NCBI RefSeq assembly: GCF_009372235.1
Contig: NZ_SULL01000016.1
Location: 62,001 to 126,000 of the forward strand
Reading direction: 5' to 3'
DNA length: 64,000 bases
Origin: Dickeya oryzae
GTDB taxonomy: Bacteria > Pseudomonadota > Gammaproteobacteria > Enterobacterales > Enterobacteriaceae
The position numbers and the translations under genes are program-made. The stretch's first letter is position 1. Every line of letters begins with the position of its first letter. Below are positions 16,945-25,830 of this stretch, piece after piece. Below the pieces are notes generated by a model. That model was not told the DNA's origin, made no database searches, and saw only the letters and a program-made list of their open reading frames with translations.

Positions 16945-16966
16945 CTCGATGGTGAGCACCATCGAG
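16945..16966 (+). other. Strong hairpin in the dppA-dppB gap
   Basis: CTCGATGGTG (16945-16954) and CACCATCGAG (16957-16966) form a perfect 10-bp stem with a two-base core loop, 40 bases before dppB. It lacks a full T tract, so RNA stabilisation or processing is more likely than termination. Confidence 0.6.
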
Positions 16967-17006
16967 TCCTTTATCTCTATACGAGAAAGCACAGAGAGTT
17001 CGGGAT

Positions 17007-18026
17007 ATGTTGCAGTTCATACTCCGTCGTTTGGGGCTGGTTATCCCAACGTTTATCGGTATTACCCTACTGACTTTCGCTTTCGTGCACCTGATCCCCG
17101 GCGACCCGGTAATGATCATGGCAGGAGAGCGCGGTATTTCCCCGGAGCGTCACGCGCAGTTGATGGCGGAGCTTGGCCTGGACAAGCCGCTTTGGGAGCA
17201 ATACGTCCACTATATTTACGGCGTGCTGCACGGTGATTTGGGCATGTCCCTGAAAAGCCGCATCCCGGTCTGGGATGAATTCGTGCCGCGTTTCAAAGCT
17301 ACGCTGGAACTGGGCACCTGCGCGATGATTTTCGCGGTGATCGTCGGTATTCCGGTAGGGGTTCTGGCGGCGGTCAAACGCGGTTCCGTGTTCGACCATA
17401 CGGCTGTCAGTATCGCGCTGACCGGTTATTCCATGCCTATCTTCTGGTGGGGCATGATGCTTATCATGCTGGTGTCGGTGCATTTCAACCTGACGCCGGT
17501 ATCCGGCCGCGTGGGCGACACCGTGTTCCTGGATGATTCCCTGCCGCTGACCGGTTTTATGCTGATCGATACCTTGATTTGGGGTGCGGAAGGCGACTTC
17601 AAAGACGCGGTGATGCACATGGTGCTGCCAGCCGTTGTGCTCGGTACCATTCCGCTGGCGGTCATTGTGCGTATGACGCGTTCAGCGATGCTGGAAGTGC
17701 TGGGCGAGGATTATATCCGTACTGCGCGCGCCAAGGGGCTAAGCCGTCTGCGGGTCATCGTGGTACATGCGTTGCGTAACGCGATGCTGCCAGTGGTGAC
17801 GGTGATTGGCTTACAGGTAGGCACCATGCTGGCCGGGGCCATCCTCACAGAAACCATTTTCTCCTGGCCGGGGTTAGGCCGCTGGTTGATAGACGCGTTG
17901 CAGCGTCGTGACTACCCGGTGGTGCAAGGCGGGGTATTGCTGGTTGCCACCATGATCATTTTGGTGAACCTGCTGGTGGATGTGCTCTACGGCGTGGTGA
18001 ACCCGCGCATTCGGCATAAGAAATAA
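17007..18026 (+). CDS. dppB: Dipeptide ABC transporter permease DppB
   Basis: The 339-residue product (E. coli: 339) has six predicted membrane helices. The first lies at the very N-terminus, followed by the conserved FVHLIPGDP loop of the OppB/DppB group. The EAA loop that contacts the ATPases is visible as EDYIRTARAKGLSRLRVIV. It pairs with DppC to form the inner-membrane channel. The gene is 12 bases ahead of dppC. Nothing is unusual except the long hairpin-containing spacer from dppA. Confidence 0.97.
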   Translation: MLQFILRRLGLVIPTFIGITLLTFAFVHLIPGDPVMIMAGERGISPERHAQLMAELGLDKPLWEQYVHYIYGVLHGDLGMSLKSRIPVWDEFVPRFKATLELGTCAMIFAVIVGIPVGVLAAVKRGSVFDHTAVSIALTGYSMPIFWWGMMLIMLVSVHFNLTPVSGRVGDTVFLDDSLPLTGFMLIDTLIWGAEGDFKDAVMHMVLPAVVLGTIPLAVIVRMTRSAMLEVLGEDYIRTARAKGLSRLRVIVVHALRNAMLPVVTVIGLQVGTMLAGAILTETIFSWPGLGRWLIDALQRRDYPVVQGGVLLVATMIILVNLLVDVLYGVVNPRIRHKK

Positions 18027-18038
18027 GGGAGACGCGGG

Positions 18039-18941
18039 ATGACTCACGTTACCGAATCCGCAGCGACGGCTGCGCCGAAGCCCATGACCCCGTTGCAGGA
18101 GTTCTGGCACTACTTTAAACGTAACAAAGGGGCTGTTGTCGGCCTGGTGTATATCATCCTGATGCTGGTGATAGCGATTGGTGCCAGCGTACTGGCCCCG
18201 CACGCACCGGCTGAACAGTTCCGCGACGCGCTGCTTAAACCGCCAGTTTGGCAGGAAGGCGGCAGCTGGCAGTACATTCTGGGAACTGACGATGTGGGCC
18301 GCGACGTGCTGTCGCGCCTGATGTACGGCGCGCGTTTGTCGCTGCTGGTAGGCTGTCTGGTGGTGGTGATGTCGCTTGTCCTCGGCATCATTTTCGGGCT
18401 GCTCGCCGGTTACTTTGGCGGTACGGTTGATGCGGCCATCATGCGTCTGGTCGATATCATGCTGGCGCTACCGAGTCTGTTGCTGGCGCTGGTACTGGTG
18501 GCCATTTTCGGCCCGTCTATCGTCAATGCCTCGCTGGCGCTGACCTTCGTGTCGCTACCGCACTATGTGCGCCTGACCCGTGCCGCCGTGCTGGTGGAAG
18601 TGAACCGCGATTACGTGACCGCCTCGCGTGTGGCAGGTGCCGGTCCACTGCGTCAGATGTTCGTCAACATTTTCCCTAACTGTCTGGCACCGCTGATCGT
18701 GCAGGCATCGATGGGTTTTTCCAACGCCATTCTTGATATGGCTGCGCTTGGGTTCCTCGGCATGGGCGCACAGCCGCCTACGCCAGAATGGGGCACCATG
18801 CTCTCCGACGTGCTGCAGTTTGCGCAGAGCGCCTGGTGGGTGGTGACGTTCCCCGGTCTGGCGATTCTGCTGACGGTATTGGCATTTAACCTGATGGGGG
18901 ACGGCCTGCGTGATGCTCTCGACCCCAAACTCAAGCAGTAA
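18039..18941 (+). CDS. dppC: Dipeptide ABC transporter permease DppC
   Basis: The 300-residue product (E. coli: 300) begins with a cytoplasmic tail and an OppC_N helix ([19 protein letters not shown]), then the [22 protein letters not shown] motif typical of DppC/OppC. The transmembrane domain follows, with its EAA loop near [19 protein letters not shown]. It is the second membrane subunit of the importer. It follows dppB by 12 bases and precedes dppD by 23, consistent with one operon. Confidence 0.97.
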   Translation: MTHVTESAATAAPKPMTPLQEFWHYFKRNKGAVVGLVYIILMLVIAIGASVLAPHAPAEQFRDALLKPPVWQEGGSWQYILGTDDVGRDVLSRLMYGARLSLLVGCLVVVMSLVLGIIFGLLAGYFGGTVDAAIMRLVDIMLALPSLLLALVLVAIFGPSIVNASLALTFVSLPHYVRLTRAAVLVEVNRDYVTASRVAGAGPLRQMFVNIFPNCLAPLIVQASMGFSNAILDMAALGFLGMGAQPPTPEWGTMLSDVLQFAQSAWWVVTFPGLAILLTVLAFNLMGDGLRDALDPKLKQ

Positions 18942-18964
18942 CATGCAGTGATAGAGGTAGAGAG

Positions 18965-19945
18965 ATGGCGTTACTCAATGTAGAGAAACTGTCGGTGCAT
19001 TTTGGCGATGAGGGGCTGCCGTTTCGTGCGGTAGACCGCATCAGCTATCAGGTGGAACAGGGACAGGTGGTCGGCATCGTCGGCGAGTCCGGTTCCGGCA
19101 AATCCGTCAGTTCACTGGCGATCATGGGGTTGATTGATTTCCCCGGTAAAGTGATGGCTGACCGGCTGGAGTTTAACCAGCGTGATTTGCAGACGCTCTC
19201 CGACAAGGAGCGGCGTCAACTGGTGGGTGCGGAAGTGGCGATGATCTTCCAGGACCCGATGACCAGCCTTAACCCGTGTTACACCGTAGGCTACCAGATC
19301 ATGGAAGCCATCAAGGTGCATCAGGGCGGCAACCGTAAAACCCGTCGTCAGCGGGCGATTGACCTGCTCAATCAGGTGGGTATTCCTGACCCGGAATCCC
19401 GGCTGGATGTCTATCCGCACCAGTTGTCGGGCGGGATGAGCCAGCGTGTGATGATTGCCATGGCGATTGCCTGTCGGCCGAAACTGCTGATCGCAGACGA
19501 ACCGACGACCGCGCTGGATGTGACCATTCAGGCGCAGATCATCGAGCTGCTGCTGGAGTTGCAGCAGAAAGAGAATATGGCGCTGATCCTGATTACCCAC
19601 GATCTGGCGTTGGTGGCGGAAGCGGCGCACCACATCATCGTGATGTACGCCGGGCAGGTGGTGGAATCCGGTAAAGCGGCGGATATTTTCCGCGCCCCGC
19701 GTCACCCCTATACCCAGGCGCTGCTGCGTGCGTTGCCGGAATTCGCGGCCGACAAATCTCGTCTGGCATCGCTGCCGGGCGTGGTACCGGGTAAGTATGA
19801 CCGACCGCAGGGCTGTCTGCTTAATCCACGCTGTCCGTACGCCAGCGATCGTTGCCGTCAGGAAGAGCCTGAGATGCGGGATATCCCCGGTCGTCAGGTG
19901 AAATGTCACACACCGCTGGATGATGCGGGGAGGCCAACCGTATGA
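18965..19945 (+). CDS. dppD: Dipeptide ABC transporter ATPase DppD
   Basis: The 326-residue ATPase has Walker [10 protein letters not shown]-loop [11 protein letters not shown], signature LSGGMSQR, Walker [13 protein letters not shown] and switch histidine in ITHDL. The C-terminal oligopeptide-transporter extension has a Cys-rich segment ([15 protein letters not shown]) thought to bind an Fe-S cluster in this family. It forms a heterodimer with DppF. Its stop overlaps the start of dppF by 4 bases (ATGA), implying translational coupling. Confidence 0.97.
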   Translation: MALLNVEKLSVHFGDEGLPFRAVDRISYQVEQGQVVGIVGESGSGKSVSSLAIMGLIDFPGKVMADRLEFNQRDLQTLSDKERRQLVGAEVAMIFQDPMTSLNPCYTVGYQIMEAIKVHQGGNRKTRRQRAIDLLNQVGIPDPESRLDVYPHQLSGGMSQRVMIAMAIACRPKLLIADEPTTALDVTIQAQIIELLLELQQKENMALILITHDLALVAEAAHHIIVMYAGQVVESGKAADIFRAPRHPYTQALLRALPEFAADKSRLASLPGVVPGKYDRPQGCLLNPRCPYASDRCRQEEPEMRDIPGRQVKCHTPLDDAGRPTV

Positions 19946-20949
19946 GCCAGACCATGAATGCTGCCGGGCAGCCGTACCTGCTCGAAGCGATTGATTTGAA
20001 AAAACACTACCCGGTGAAAAAAGGGCTGTTCGCACCGGAACGACTGGTGAAAGCGCTGGACGGTGTGTCCTTCACGCTGGAGCGCGGCAAGACGCTGGCG
20101 GTGGTAGGCGAGTCTGGTTGCGGCAAGTCCACGTTGGGACGCCTGCTGACCATGATTGAAACGCCGTCGCATGGCGAGCTGTACTATCAGGGACAGGATT
20201 TGCTCAAGCCTGATCCGACAGCGCAAAAGCTGCGTCGGCAGAAAATCCAGATCGTGTTCCAGAACCCCTATGCGTCACTCAACCCGCGTAAAAAGGTCGG
20301 GCAGATCCTGGAAGAGCCGCTGGTGATCAACACCGAGCTCACCAAGGCAGAACGCCGTGAAAAAGCATTGGCGATGATGGCGAAAGTGGGCCTGAAAACC
20401 GAGCATTACGACCGCTATCCGCATATGTTTTCCGGCGGCCAGCGCCAGCGTATTGCTATCGCCCGCGGGCTGATGCTCGACCCGGACGTGGTGATTGCCG
20501 ATGAACCGGTATCCGCACTGGATGTATCGGTGCGTGCGCAGGTGCTGAACCTGATGATGGATTTGCAGCAGGATCTGGGGCTGTCTTACGTGTTTATCTC
20601 GCACGACCTGTCGGTGGTGGAACACATTGCTGATGAAGTGATGGTGATGTATCTGGGCCGCTGCGTGGAGAAAGGCAGCAAAGACGCGATTTTCAACAAT
20701 CCGCGCCACCCGTACACCCAGGCGCTGTTATCTGCGACACCACGTCTCAACCCGGATGCCCGCCGTGAACGTATCAAACTGACCGGTGAGCTGCCAAGCC
20801 CGCTGAACCCACCGCCGGGCTGCGCCTTCAACGCGCGCTGCCAGCACCGTTTCGGCACCTGCACCCAGTTGCAACCGCAACTGAAACCGCATGGCGAGCA
20901 ACTGGTCGCCTGTTTCGCGGTGGAGCAGGAAGAGAGTCAGGTTAGCTGA
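19942..20949 (+). CDS. dppF: Dipeptide ABC transporter ATPase DppF
   Basis: The 335-residue ATPase has Walker [10 protein letters not shown]-loop [11 protein letters not shown], signature FSGGQRQR, Walker [13 protein letters not shown] and ISHDL, plus the C-terminal Cys cluster [16 protein letters not shown]. It is the partner of DppD and the last gene of the dpp operon; a clear terminator follows. E. coli DppF is 334 residues. In E. coli the cellulose genes lie further along on this side; here an accessory patch intervenes. Confidence 0.97.
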   Translation: MSQTMNAAGQPYLLEAIDLKKHYPVKKGLFAPERLVKALDGVSFTLERGKTLAVVGESGCGKSTLGRLLTMIETPSHGELYYQGQDLLKPDPTAQKLRRQKIQIVFQNPYASLNPRKKVGQILEEPLVINTELTKAERREKALAMMAKVGLKTEHYDRYPHMFSGGQRQRIAIARGLMLDPDVVIADEPVSALDVSVRAQVLNLMMDLQQDLGLSYVFISHDLSVVEHIADEVMVMYLGRCVEKGSKDAIFNNPRHPYTQALLSATPRLNPDARRERIKLTGELPSPLNPPPGCAFNARCQHRFGTCTQLQPQLKPHGEQLVACFAVEQEESQVS

Positions 20950-20973
20950 TTGATACGCGTTGGTGAGATAAAA

Positions 20974-21003
20974 ACGGCCCCGACTAAAATCGGGGCTGTT
21001 TTA
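20974..21003 (+). terminator. Terminator of the dpp operon
   Basis: A stem of ACGGCCCCGA against TCGGGGCTGT (one G-T pair) over a short AT loop is followed by TTTTA. It can also act on the convergent hipA transcript because A residues precede the stem. Confidence 0.85.
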
Positions 21004-21024
21004 CGATTGGCGAGCAGGCTCGCT

Positions 21025-22272
21025 TTACTCCCTTAATTGCCGCCACTTGCTATCGATCTCCTGCTGAATGCTGGTAATCAGTGGTGCCGGGAGGCTGAAA
21101 TGGCTGGCTTCCCGATGAAAGTTTCTGGCGATGTCATAGAGCTCATCCGCTATGTTGAGAACCTCTTTAGCCTTTGATAAACCAGCCTGCCCCGCCAGTT
21201 GCTCCATTGCGCTTAAGGTAATGCGTGAGCCATGACCATTAAACGCCGTCATATGCTCTCTCTGTGGTGAAGGGCTGTAGACCACATCGTAAAATGGGGA
21301 CAGTCGCCAGTGATCCTGATCGTCTGCCAGAAATGAAAAATTCTTAGCGTGATCGTCCTGGTTGACCAACAGGTAATTGAACAGGGCCCGACGCAGTAAT
21401 TTTCTGGCTTCTTTCACGCCGCACAGTAGCCGTGTTGCTTTAACCAGATCGACATAATCCAGAGAAGGGGCGTGAAAGTTTGCATCCAGTAAGCCACTGG
21501 CAGATGCCATGTGTAAGCGACCGGCTTCACCTATACAATCAAATCGGGACTGCTGTAACCAGTAACGTCCTCCACCGACAGGTAGCAACTCAAAGTCAGC
21601 GACATCAATACCGGCCTGCCTGGCTATTTTCATATAGAGATATTCGATCTGACTTTCAGCATGCTGGAGAGCAAATTTCTCTGAAGTGAGCTTGACCAGC
21701 AGCTTATCGCCCACAGTATCCTGACGAGTGGTAAAGGTACCGTCAGGCTTTTTTGTCACGCTGAGCTTCGGTCTGGCACCACCCGATCCCCCTGCATTCA
21801 TCAAGTGTTCAATCAGACTGGATTCCGTGCCTTCGAATTCATCGATAGCGGCGTGGCCCAATTGGATCAACTCAATAACCTCTTCACCAACGCCATCAGA
21901 ACGGGGCATCGCTGGTTCATAGCGTAGCGCACCTGGACCACGGTGGCCGATGAAAGCAAGCCTTTCCAGTGCCGTCATTTGTGCGGGGTTATAACCCTGC
22001 TGGCGGAAAAAGCGGTCCATAAGATACAAGCCCCAGCCATCAGGCAGACTGTCAGCAAATATGCCGTGTAAACCATAGTGGGGTTGGCGCGGCGCAGCCT
22101 GAAGCTGACCAGTAAACTCCAGATTGAAAGGGCTGAGAGAGGCGTTGTGGCTGGTGAGATAGTCTGCGCTGTACTGGAAATAGACACCCTGTCGGTTTTC
22201 CGCCAGTTGTCCAACATGCTCTTCCCGGCCATTGCTCAGGCGGCGCATGACTTCCAGAGGTACACTAAGCAT
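21025..22272 (-). CDS. hipA: HipA-family serine/threonine kinase toxin
   Basis: The 415-residue protein has the HipA N-terminal Couple_hipA region (VGQL, LPDGWGLYLMDRF) and a kinase core. The core has a Gly-rich loop GGSGGARPK near residue 165, the catalytic loop NQDDHAKN at 304-311 and the metal-binding Asp of SPFYDV near 329. HipA kinases phosphorylate a tRNA synthetase or other targets and cause growth arrest; which target this one has is unknown. The ATG at 22272 has AGAGG nine bases upstream and overlaps the hipB end by 8 bases, so expression is coupled to the antitoxin. All key kinase residues are present, so it is probably active. Confidence 0.9.
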   Translation of the reverse strand: MLSVPLEVMRRLSNGREEHVGQLAENRQGVYFQYSADYLTSHNASLSPFNLEFTGQLQAAPRQPHYGLHGIFADSLPDGWGLYLMDRFFRQQGYNPAQMTALERLAFIGHRGPGALRYEPAMPRSDGVGEEVIELIQLGHAAIDEFEGTESSLIEHLMNAGGSGGARPKLSVTKKPDGTFTTRQDTVGDKLLVKLTSEKFALQHAESQIEYLYMKIARQAGIDVADFELLPVGGGRYWLQQSRFDCIGEAGRLHMASASGLLDANFHAPSLDYVDLVKATRLLCGVKEARKLLRRALFNYLLVNQDDHAKNFSFLADDQDHWRLSPFYDVVYSPSPQREHMTAFNGHGSRITLSAMEQLAGQAGLSKAKEVLNIADELYDIARNFHREASHFSLPAPLITSIQQEIDSKWRQLRE

Positions 22273-22537
22273 TTTTAAGCACCTCTTCGATGCTGGTGGG
22301 GGCATGTACCTGGCTGGTGAGTGCGTTGAGGTCGTTCAGGTTACCCAGGACTTCGTACAACATCAGAAATTGTCTGAGAGAGATATTACCTGTCGCTTCA
22401 AATTTGCGGATGGTGCTGTTGGGGACACCGGACTGCCGGGCTAGTGCATCAACAGAGAGCTTGCGATGTTTGCGCATTGCTTTCAGATGTTGTTTGAGTT
22501 TCTGTTGAATGTCGTAAGCCGTGTATAGCGATAGCAT
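22265..22537 (-). CDS. hipB: HipB-like XRE antitoxin
   Basis: The 90-residue protein is mostly an XRE helix-turn-helix (LSVDALARQSGVPNSTIRKF) and precedes hipA with overlapping ends, the standard hipBA order. HipB neutralises HipA by binding and represses the operon. The ATG at 22537 has GGAG eight bases upstream. Two copies of a TTGCTA-N6-TAGCAA-like palindrome lie directly upstream, between this gene and the truncated GntR gene, and are its likely operators. Confidence 0.9.
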   Translation of the reverse strand: MLSLYTAYDIQQKLKQHLKAMRKHRKLSVDALARQSGVPNSTIRKFEATGNISLRQFLMLYEVLGNLNDLNALTSQVHAPTSIEEVLKNA

Positions 22538-22559
22538 TCTGAGGCTCCAGATGGCTTTA

Positions 22560-22618
22560 TTGCTATAATGGTAGCAATTAATGAGGAAAAATGATCTTTG
22601 TTGCCACTATAGTAGCAC
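22560..22618 (-). promoter_or_regulatory. Two operator-like palindromes upstream of hipBA
   Basis: Site 1, TTGCTA-N6-TAGCAA, is perfect at 22560-22577. Site 2 at 22601-22618, TTGCCA-N6-TAGCAC, differs by one base per arm. Their centres are 41 bp apart, about four helical turns, so dimers would bind on the same face. E. coli HipB also uses repeated palindromes with N8 spacers, of different sequence. Confidence 0.7.
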
Positions 22619-22621
22619 TTT

Positions 22622-22900
22622 TTATTTGGTTATACCTTCGTGATCCCTATGGCGACAATGCTGCACCGCCTGACGCAGTCGCCCGACCTGATCTGTGAGT
22701 TCGCTGCGCAGTTTGCGCACGAGGGCGAAATGTTCATCTTCCAGCGTTCGCAGGACTTTCATCGCGGTCGTGACGCTGACGCCATGTTGCTGTGCCAGTG
22801 ACCGTACTGAGGGGAGCCGATGGTGGATGGGCAACGTGCCGCTCTGGATAGCCTGAATGAAATGGTCGGCGATTTGACGGTAACGGGGCAGGTCTGGCAT
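22622..22900 (-). pseudogene. Truncated GntR-family regulator
   Basis: The 92-residue frame contains a full GntR winged helix (PRYRQIADHFIQAIQSGTLP then LPSVRSLAQQHGVSVTTAMK, residues 5-50) but stops about 40 residues later. There is no effector or aminotransferase domain, whereas GntR and MocR regulators are 230-480 residues. The tail after EDEHFA has no recognisable family. It is divergent from the eamA-like exporter, the usual place for its regulator. The likely explanation is loss of the 3' part when hipBA arrived or by deletion. A functional short DNA-binding protein is possible. Confidence 0.6.
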
Positions 22901-23099
22901 CGGGAAGTCCCTGGCGTCGACAGTGATGCCGACAGGTTACGTTGAAGCGTGGGTGACAGGCAAATTCCGTCGTGTGGCGCCTCTATCTGTTCGTCAGGCG
23001 GTGCTCTGTATTACCTGTCATTGCAGATAACTGTGTCTGTCGGCTGAACCTGTTTGCCAGTAGTTTACTCACAGGTGTGACGTTTAAAGGCAGATAAAA

Positions 23100-23861
23100 A
23101 TGACAATAAAAGATCGGTTGCTGGCATTGTGCGTGGTGGTGGTATGGGGTGTGAATTTTGTGGTGATGAAGATGGGCTTGCATGATATGCCGCCATTTTT
23201 GCTGGCTGGGTTGCGCTTTTTGCTGGTGGTGCTGCCAGCTATTTTAGTGGTGCCACGCCCGGCGTTGCCGCTACGCTGGCTGGCGGCTTATGGTATGACC
23301 ATCAGTTTCGGGCAGTTCGCATTTCTGTTTTGCGCCATAAAAATGGGGATGCCGGTTGGCATGGCGTCATTAGTTCTCCAGTCGCAGGCGTTTTTTACCC
23401 TGATGCTGGCCGCTGCGGCCTCCTGGGCCTGTGGCAATCTCTGTAACAAGCAAATTATGCGCCGTTATCAGGTCAACGCTATGTCGCTGGTGGTCTGGAG
23501 CGCGTTGATTCCGGTGGGGCCGTTTCTGCTGTGTTCCTGGTTATTTGAAGGCGCGGATACCATTGTCGTAAGCCTGACTGCGATGCGCTTGCCGACGATG
23601 CTGGCGCTGATGTATCTGTCGTTTATTTCTACGCTGATTGGGTATGCCATCTGGGGCAATTTGTTGTCGCGCTATGAGACCTGGCGGGTTGCGCCGTTGT
23701 CGTTGTTGGTGCCGGTCGTTGGCATACTGAGTGCATCGCTCTTACTGGGGGAAAGTCTGTCCGGCAGGCAACTGTCAGGGGCAGCGTTGGTTATGCTGGG
23801 ATTATTGGTCAACGTATTTGGCACACGGCTATGGCTGTTGCGATGGGTGCGACAGTTGTAA
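23100..23861 (+). pseudogene. eamA: EamA-type exporter with an in-frame internal deletion
   Basis: The frame encodes 253 residues against 299 for E. coli EamA (YdeD), the O-acetylserine/cysteine exporter of the DMT superfamily. The start (VVVVWGVNFVVMKMGLHDMPP) and end (YETWRVAPLSLLVPVVGILSA) match closely. In the middle, SQAFFTLMLAA runs straight into AASWACGN, skipping about 45 residues that in E. coli hold one membrane helix and the adjoining loops. The frame is kept, so a shortened membrane protein could still be made, but an odd number of lost helices would break the ten-helix topology. AAGG precedes the ATG at 23100. Confidence 0.75.
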
Positions 23862-24272
23862 CAAGGTGTCCTGCTGTATCACGGCGTTCACACCGCACGG
23901 TTGCGCAAGACACGCATTGATGGGGTGATTATTTAATTTATTTTAACGATTTGGTTAATATTTAATCGTGGATTTCGGGTGGAGACTAGACTATCTTCTC
24001 GCAGTACATTTATTGCACCGCCTTGAGCAAGTGGTTTCCGCTGTAATTACCGTGAGTTTAACTATCAAGACAGTGAACATTCAGCCGATAGATTATGTTG
24101 CTTTAAACACGTTAGAGAAGGAAAAGTTTACTTATAGAATATTTATTTATTTTTCTTGGGTAATTTACCTTCATCACAAATCTCGGTATAAGACTAATCT
24201 TAAAAGAGCGTTTTTTGCGCGGTTGTTTCGCGCTATTTAGCCGTCATCCTTTTCCAGGGAAATGTCAGTTAG
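23862..24272 (+). other. Intergenic region upstream of the cellulose operon
   Basis: This 411-base stretch becomes AT-rich after 23930. It must contain the bcs promoter, but I could not assign one reliably. A 90-codon frame at 23968 has no ribosome site or recognisable product and is not called. Confidence 0.5.
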
Positions 24273-24914
24273 ATGAATAGTTACGATGATATGCAACGCT
24301 TTAAGGATAAAGCCCAGATAAAAGATATTAATTTCAGGGACATGTCCGGACAGGTATTGCAATCTGACACTGTCGTCTGGCCGATCATGAAACAACTGTT
24401 GCGCAATCAGGCGGATGACGATTCGCTGTCTGGTGCGCAAGCGGTGGGTGTGGCACAACCTGTGCCCGCGAACCTGCATGCGTTGTCTGCGACCGCGCCG
24501 ACATCGCCTCGTCGCGTGGCACTTCCTTCTCCTCTGGTTCCTGATACGCCAGTGGATGATTCACGTTCGCTGCTGAGTGCTGTTGCTGCGTCATTGCCGC
24601 CTGCCGGAGTAGCACCTGCACCACACGTACAACCACTGCCACCAATACCGCCACAGCCTCAACCTCAACCACAACAACCACCGCAACCGGTGGTCACCGG
24701 GAGCAACGCGGTATTGCAACCCGAAGCGGTACGGCCTCGTCCGTTGTCACCGGCACCTATGCTGTCGGTTCCGGTAACAAACGACGCGTCAATGGCGACC
24801 GATACCGGGCGATTCCGCCAGCTATTCAATGTTCAACGTCATGATGAAACCCATTCGGGTTCCAAGACGATGTTATTAAAACCCTTGTTGGAGAAAATTG
24901 CGTTATGCCGTTAG
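24273..24914 (+). CDS. bcsO: Cellulose biosynthesis accessory protein BcsO
   Basis: The 213-residue protein has a conserved N-terminal motif (YDDMQRFKDKAQIKDINFRDMSG, read in two parts), a long Pro/Gln-rich middle (about residues 110-150, with many QP and PP repeats) and a short C-terminal block ending FRQLFNVQRHDE. That layout fits BcsO, a poorly understood protein found with bcsQ in several plant-associated enterobacteria. The disordered middle suggests a linker or scaffold, perhaps like BcsP for BcsQ. It is the first gene of the operon and overlaps bcsQ by 10 bases. Confidence 0.75.
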   Translation: MNSYDDMQRFKDKAQIKDINFRDMSGQVLQSDTVVWPIMKQLLRNQADDDSLSGAQAVGVAQPVPANLHALSATAPTSPRRVALPSPLVPDTPVDDSRSLLSAVAASLPPAGVAPAPHVQPLPPIPPQPQPQPQQPPQPVVTGSNAVLQPEAVRPRPLSPAPMLSVPVTNDASMATDTGRFRQLFNVQRHDETHSGSKTMLLKPLLEKIALCR

Positions 24915-25720
24915 TTTGTGTCTGTTCTCCGAAAGGTGGCGTCGGTAAAACTACCATGGCGGCTAATCTGGCATATGCGCTGGCCCGTGGGGGTAGCAAA
25001 GTGCTGGCGATCGACTTCGATGTGCAGAATGCTTTGCGTCTGCATTTTGGCGTGCCGCTTGGCGACGAACGTGGTTATGTCGCTAAATCCGATGAAACGG
25101 CGGACTGGAGCCAGTCTATTATGACCTCGGGCGATAACATTTTTGTGCTGCCTTACGGCAACGTCACTGAAGAGCAGCGACTGGCATTTGAGCACCGTCT
25201 GGCGAGCGACCCACTGTTTCTTAAACGTGGCCTCAGTTCGGTGATGAATTATCCGGGGCTGGTAATCGTGGCGGATTTTCCGCCGGGACCAAGCCCGGCC
25301 CTGAAGGCGATGACGGAGCTGGCCGACCTGCATTTGGTGGTGATGATGGCGGATACGGCCTCTTTGTCGCTGATGCCACATGTTGAAGGCAACAAGCTGA
25401 CCGGGCAGCCTCTCAACCACCGCAAAGGTTCTTACCTGCTGCTCAATCAGACGGATAACCGTCGTGCAGTCAGCAGTCAGGTCACCTCGTTTGTTCAGCA
25501 ACGCATGGCGGACAAACTGATAGGCAGTGTGCACCGCGATGAAAGCGTGGCGGAAGCCAATGCTTCACAACGCTCTATTTTTGATTTCAGCCCGGTGTCT
25601 GCCGCTGCATTTGATATCGAACTGATTGGAAAGCGCGTTGCTGCGCTGCTGGATATTCGAATCGGGAATGGAGAAGTTCACGCCGATCTGCCAGCCTATC
25701 AGACTGTAATGAACCACTAG
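24905..25720 (+). CDS. bcsQ: ParA/MinD-like ATPase BcsQ (YhjQ)
   Basis: The 271-residue protein opens with the deviant Walker A CSPKGGVGKTTMAANLAYAL and has switch regions around LAIDFDVQNALRL and IVADFPPGPS. BcsQ positions the cellulose synthase at a cell pole in E. coli and is needed for cellulose secretion. The frame is intact, unlike the nonsense mutation known in E. coli K-12. The start overlaps bcsO. A 110-base gap follows before bcsA, which could hold an extra promoter or processing site. Confidence 0.9.
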   Translation: MPLVCVCSPKGGVGKTTMAANLAYALARGGSKVLAIDFDVQNALRLHFGVPLGDERGYVAKSDETADWSQSIMTSGDNIFVLPYGNVTEEQRLAFEHRLASDPLFLKRGLSSVMNYPGLVIVADFPPGPSPALKAMTELADLHLVVMMADTASLSLMPHVEGNKLTGQPLNHRKGSYLLLNQTDNRRAVSSQVTSFVQQRMADKLIGSVHRDESVAEANASQRSIFDFSPVSAAAFDIELIGKRVAALLDIRIGNGEVHADLPAYQTVMNH

Positions 25721-25830
25721 TCGCCGGTTCCGGCTATATTTGTGAAGAAATTGATATTCTCCGGCTGGTTTTCCCGGCACAAGGTGTGTGCGCGCAAATA
25801 TTTTCCATCAATTAAATATCAGGATAATCG

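Noticed and set aside
23968..24240. 90-codon frame before bcsO (candidate BcsR)
   Set aside because: No resemblance to BcsR as I recall it, no ribosome site, and AT-rich composition of intergenic DNA.
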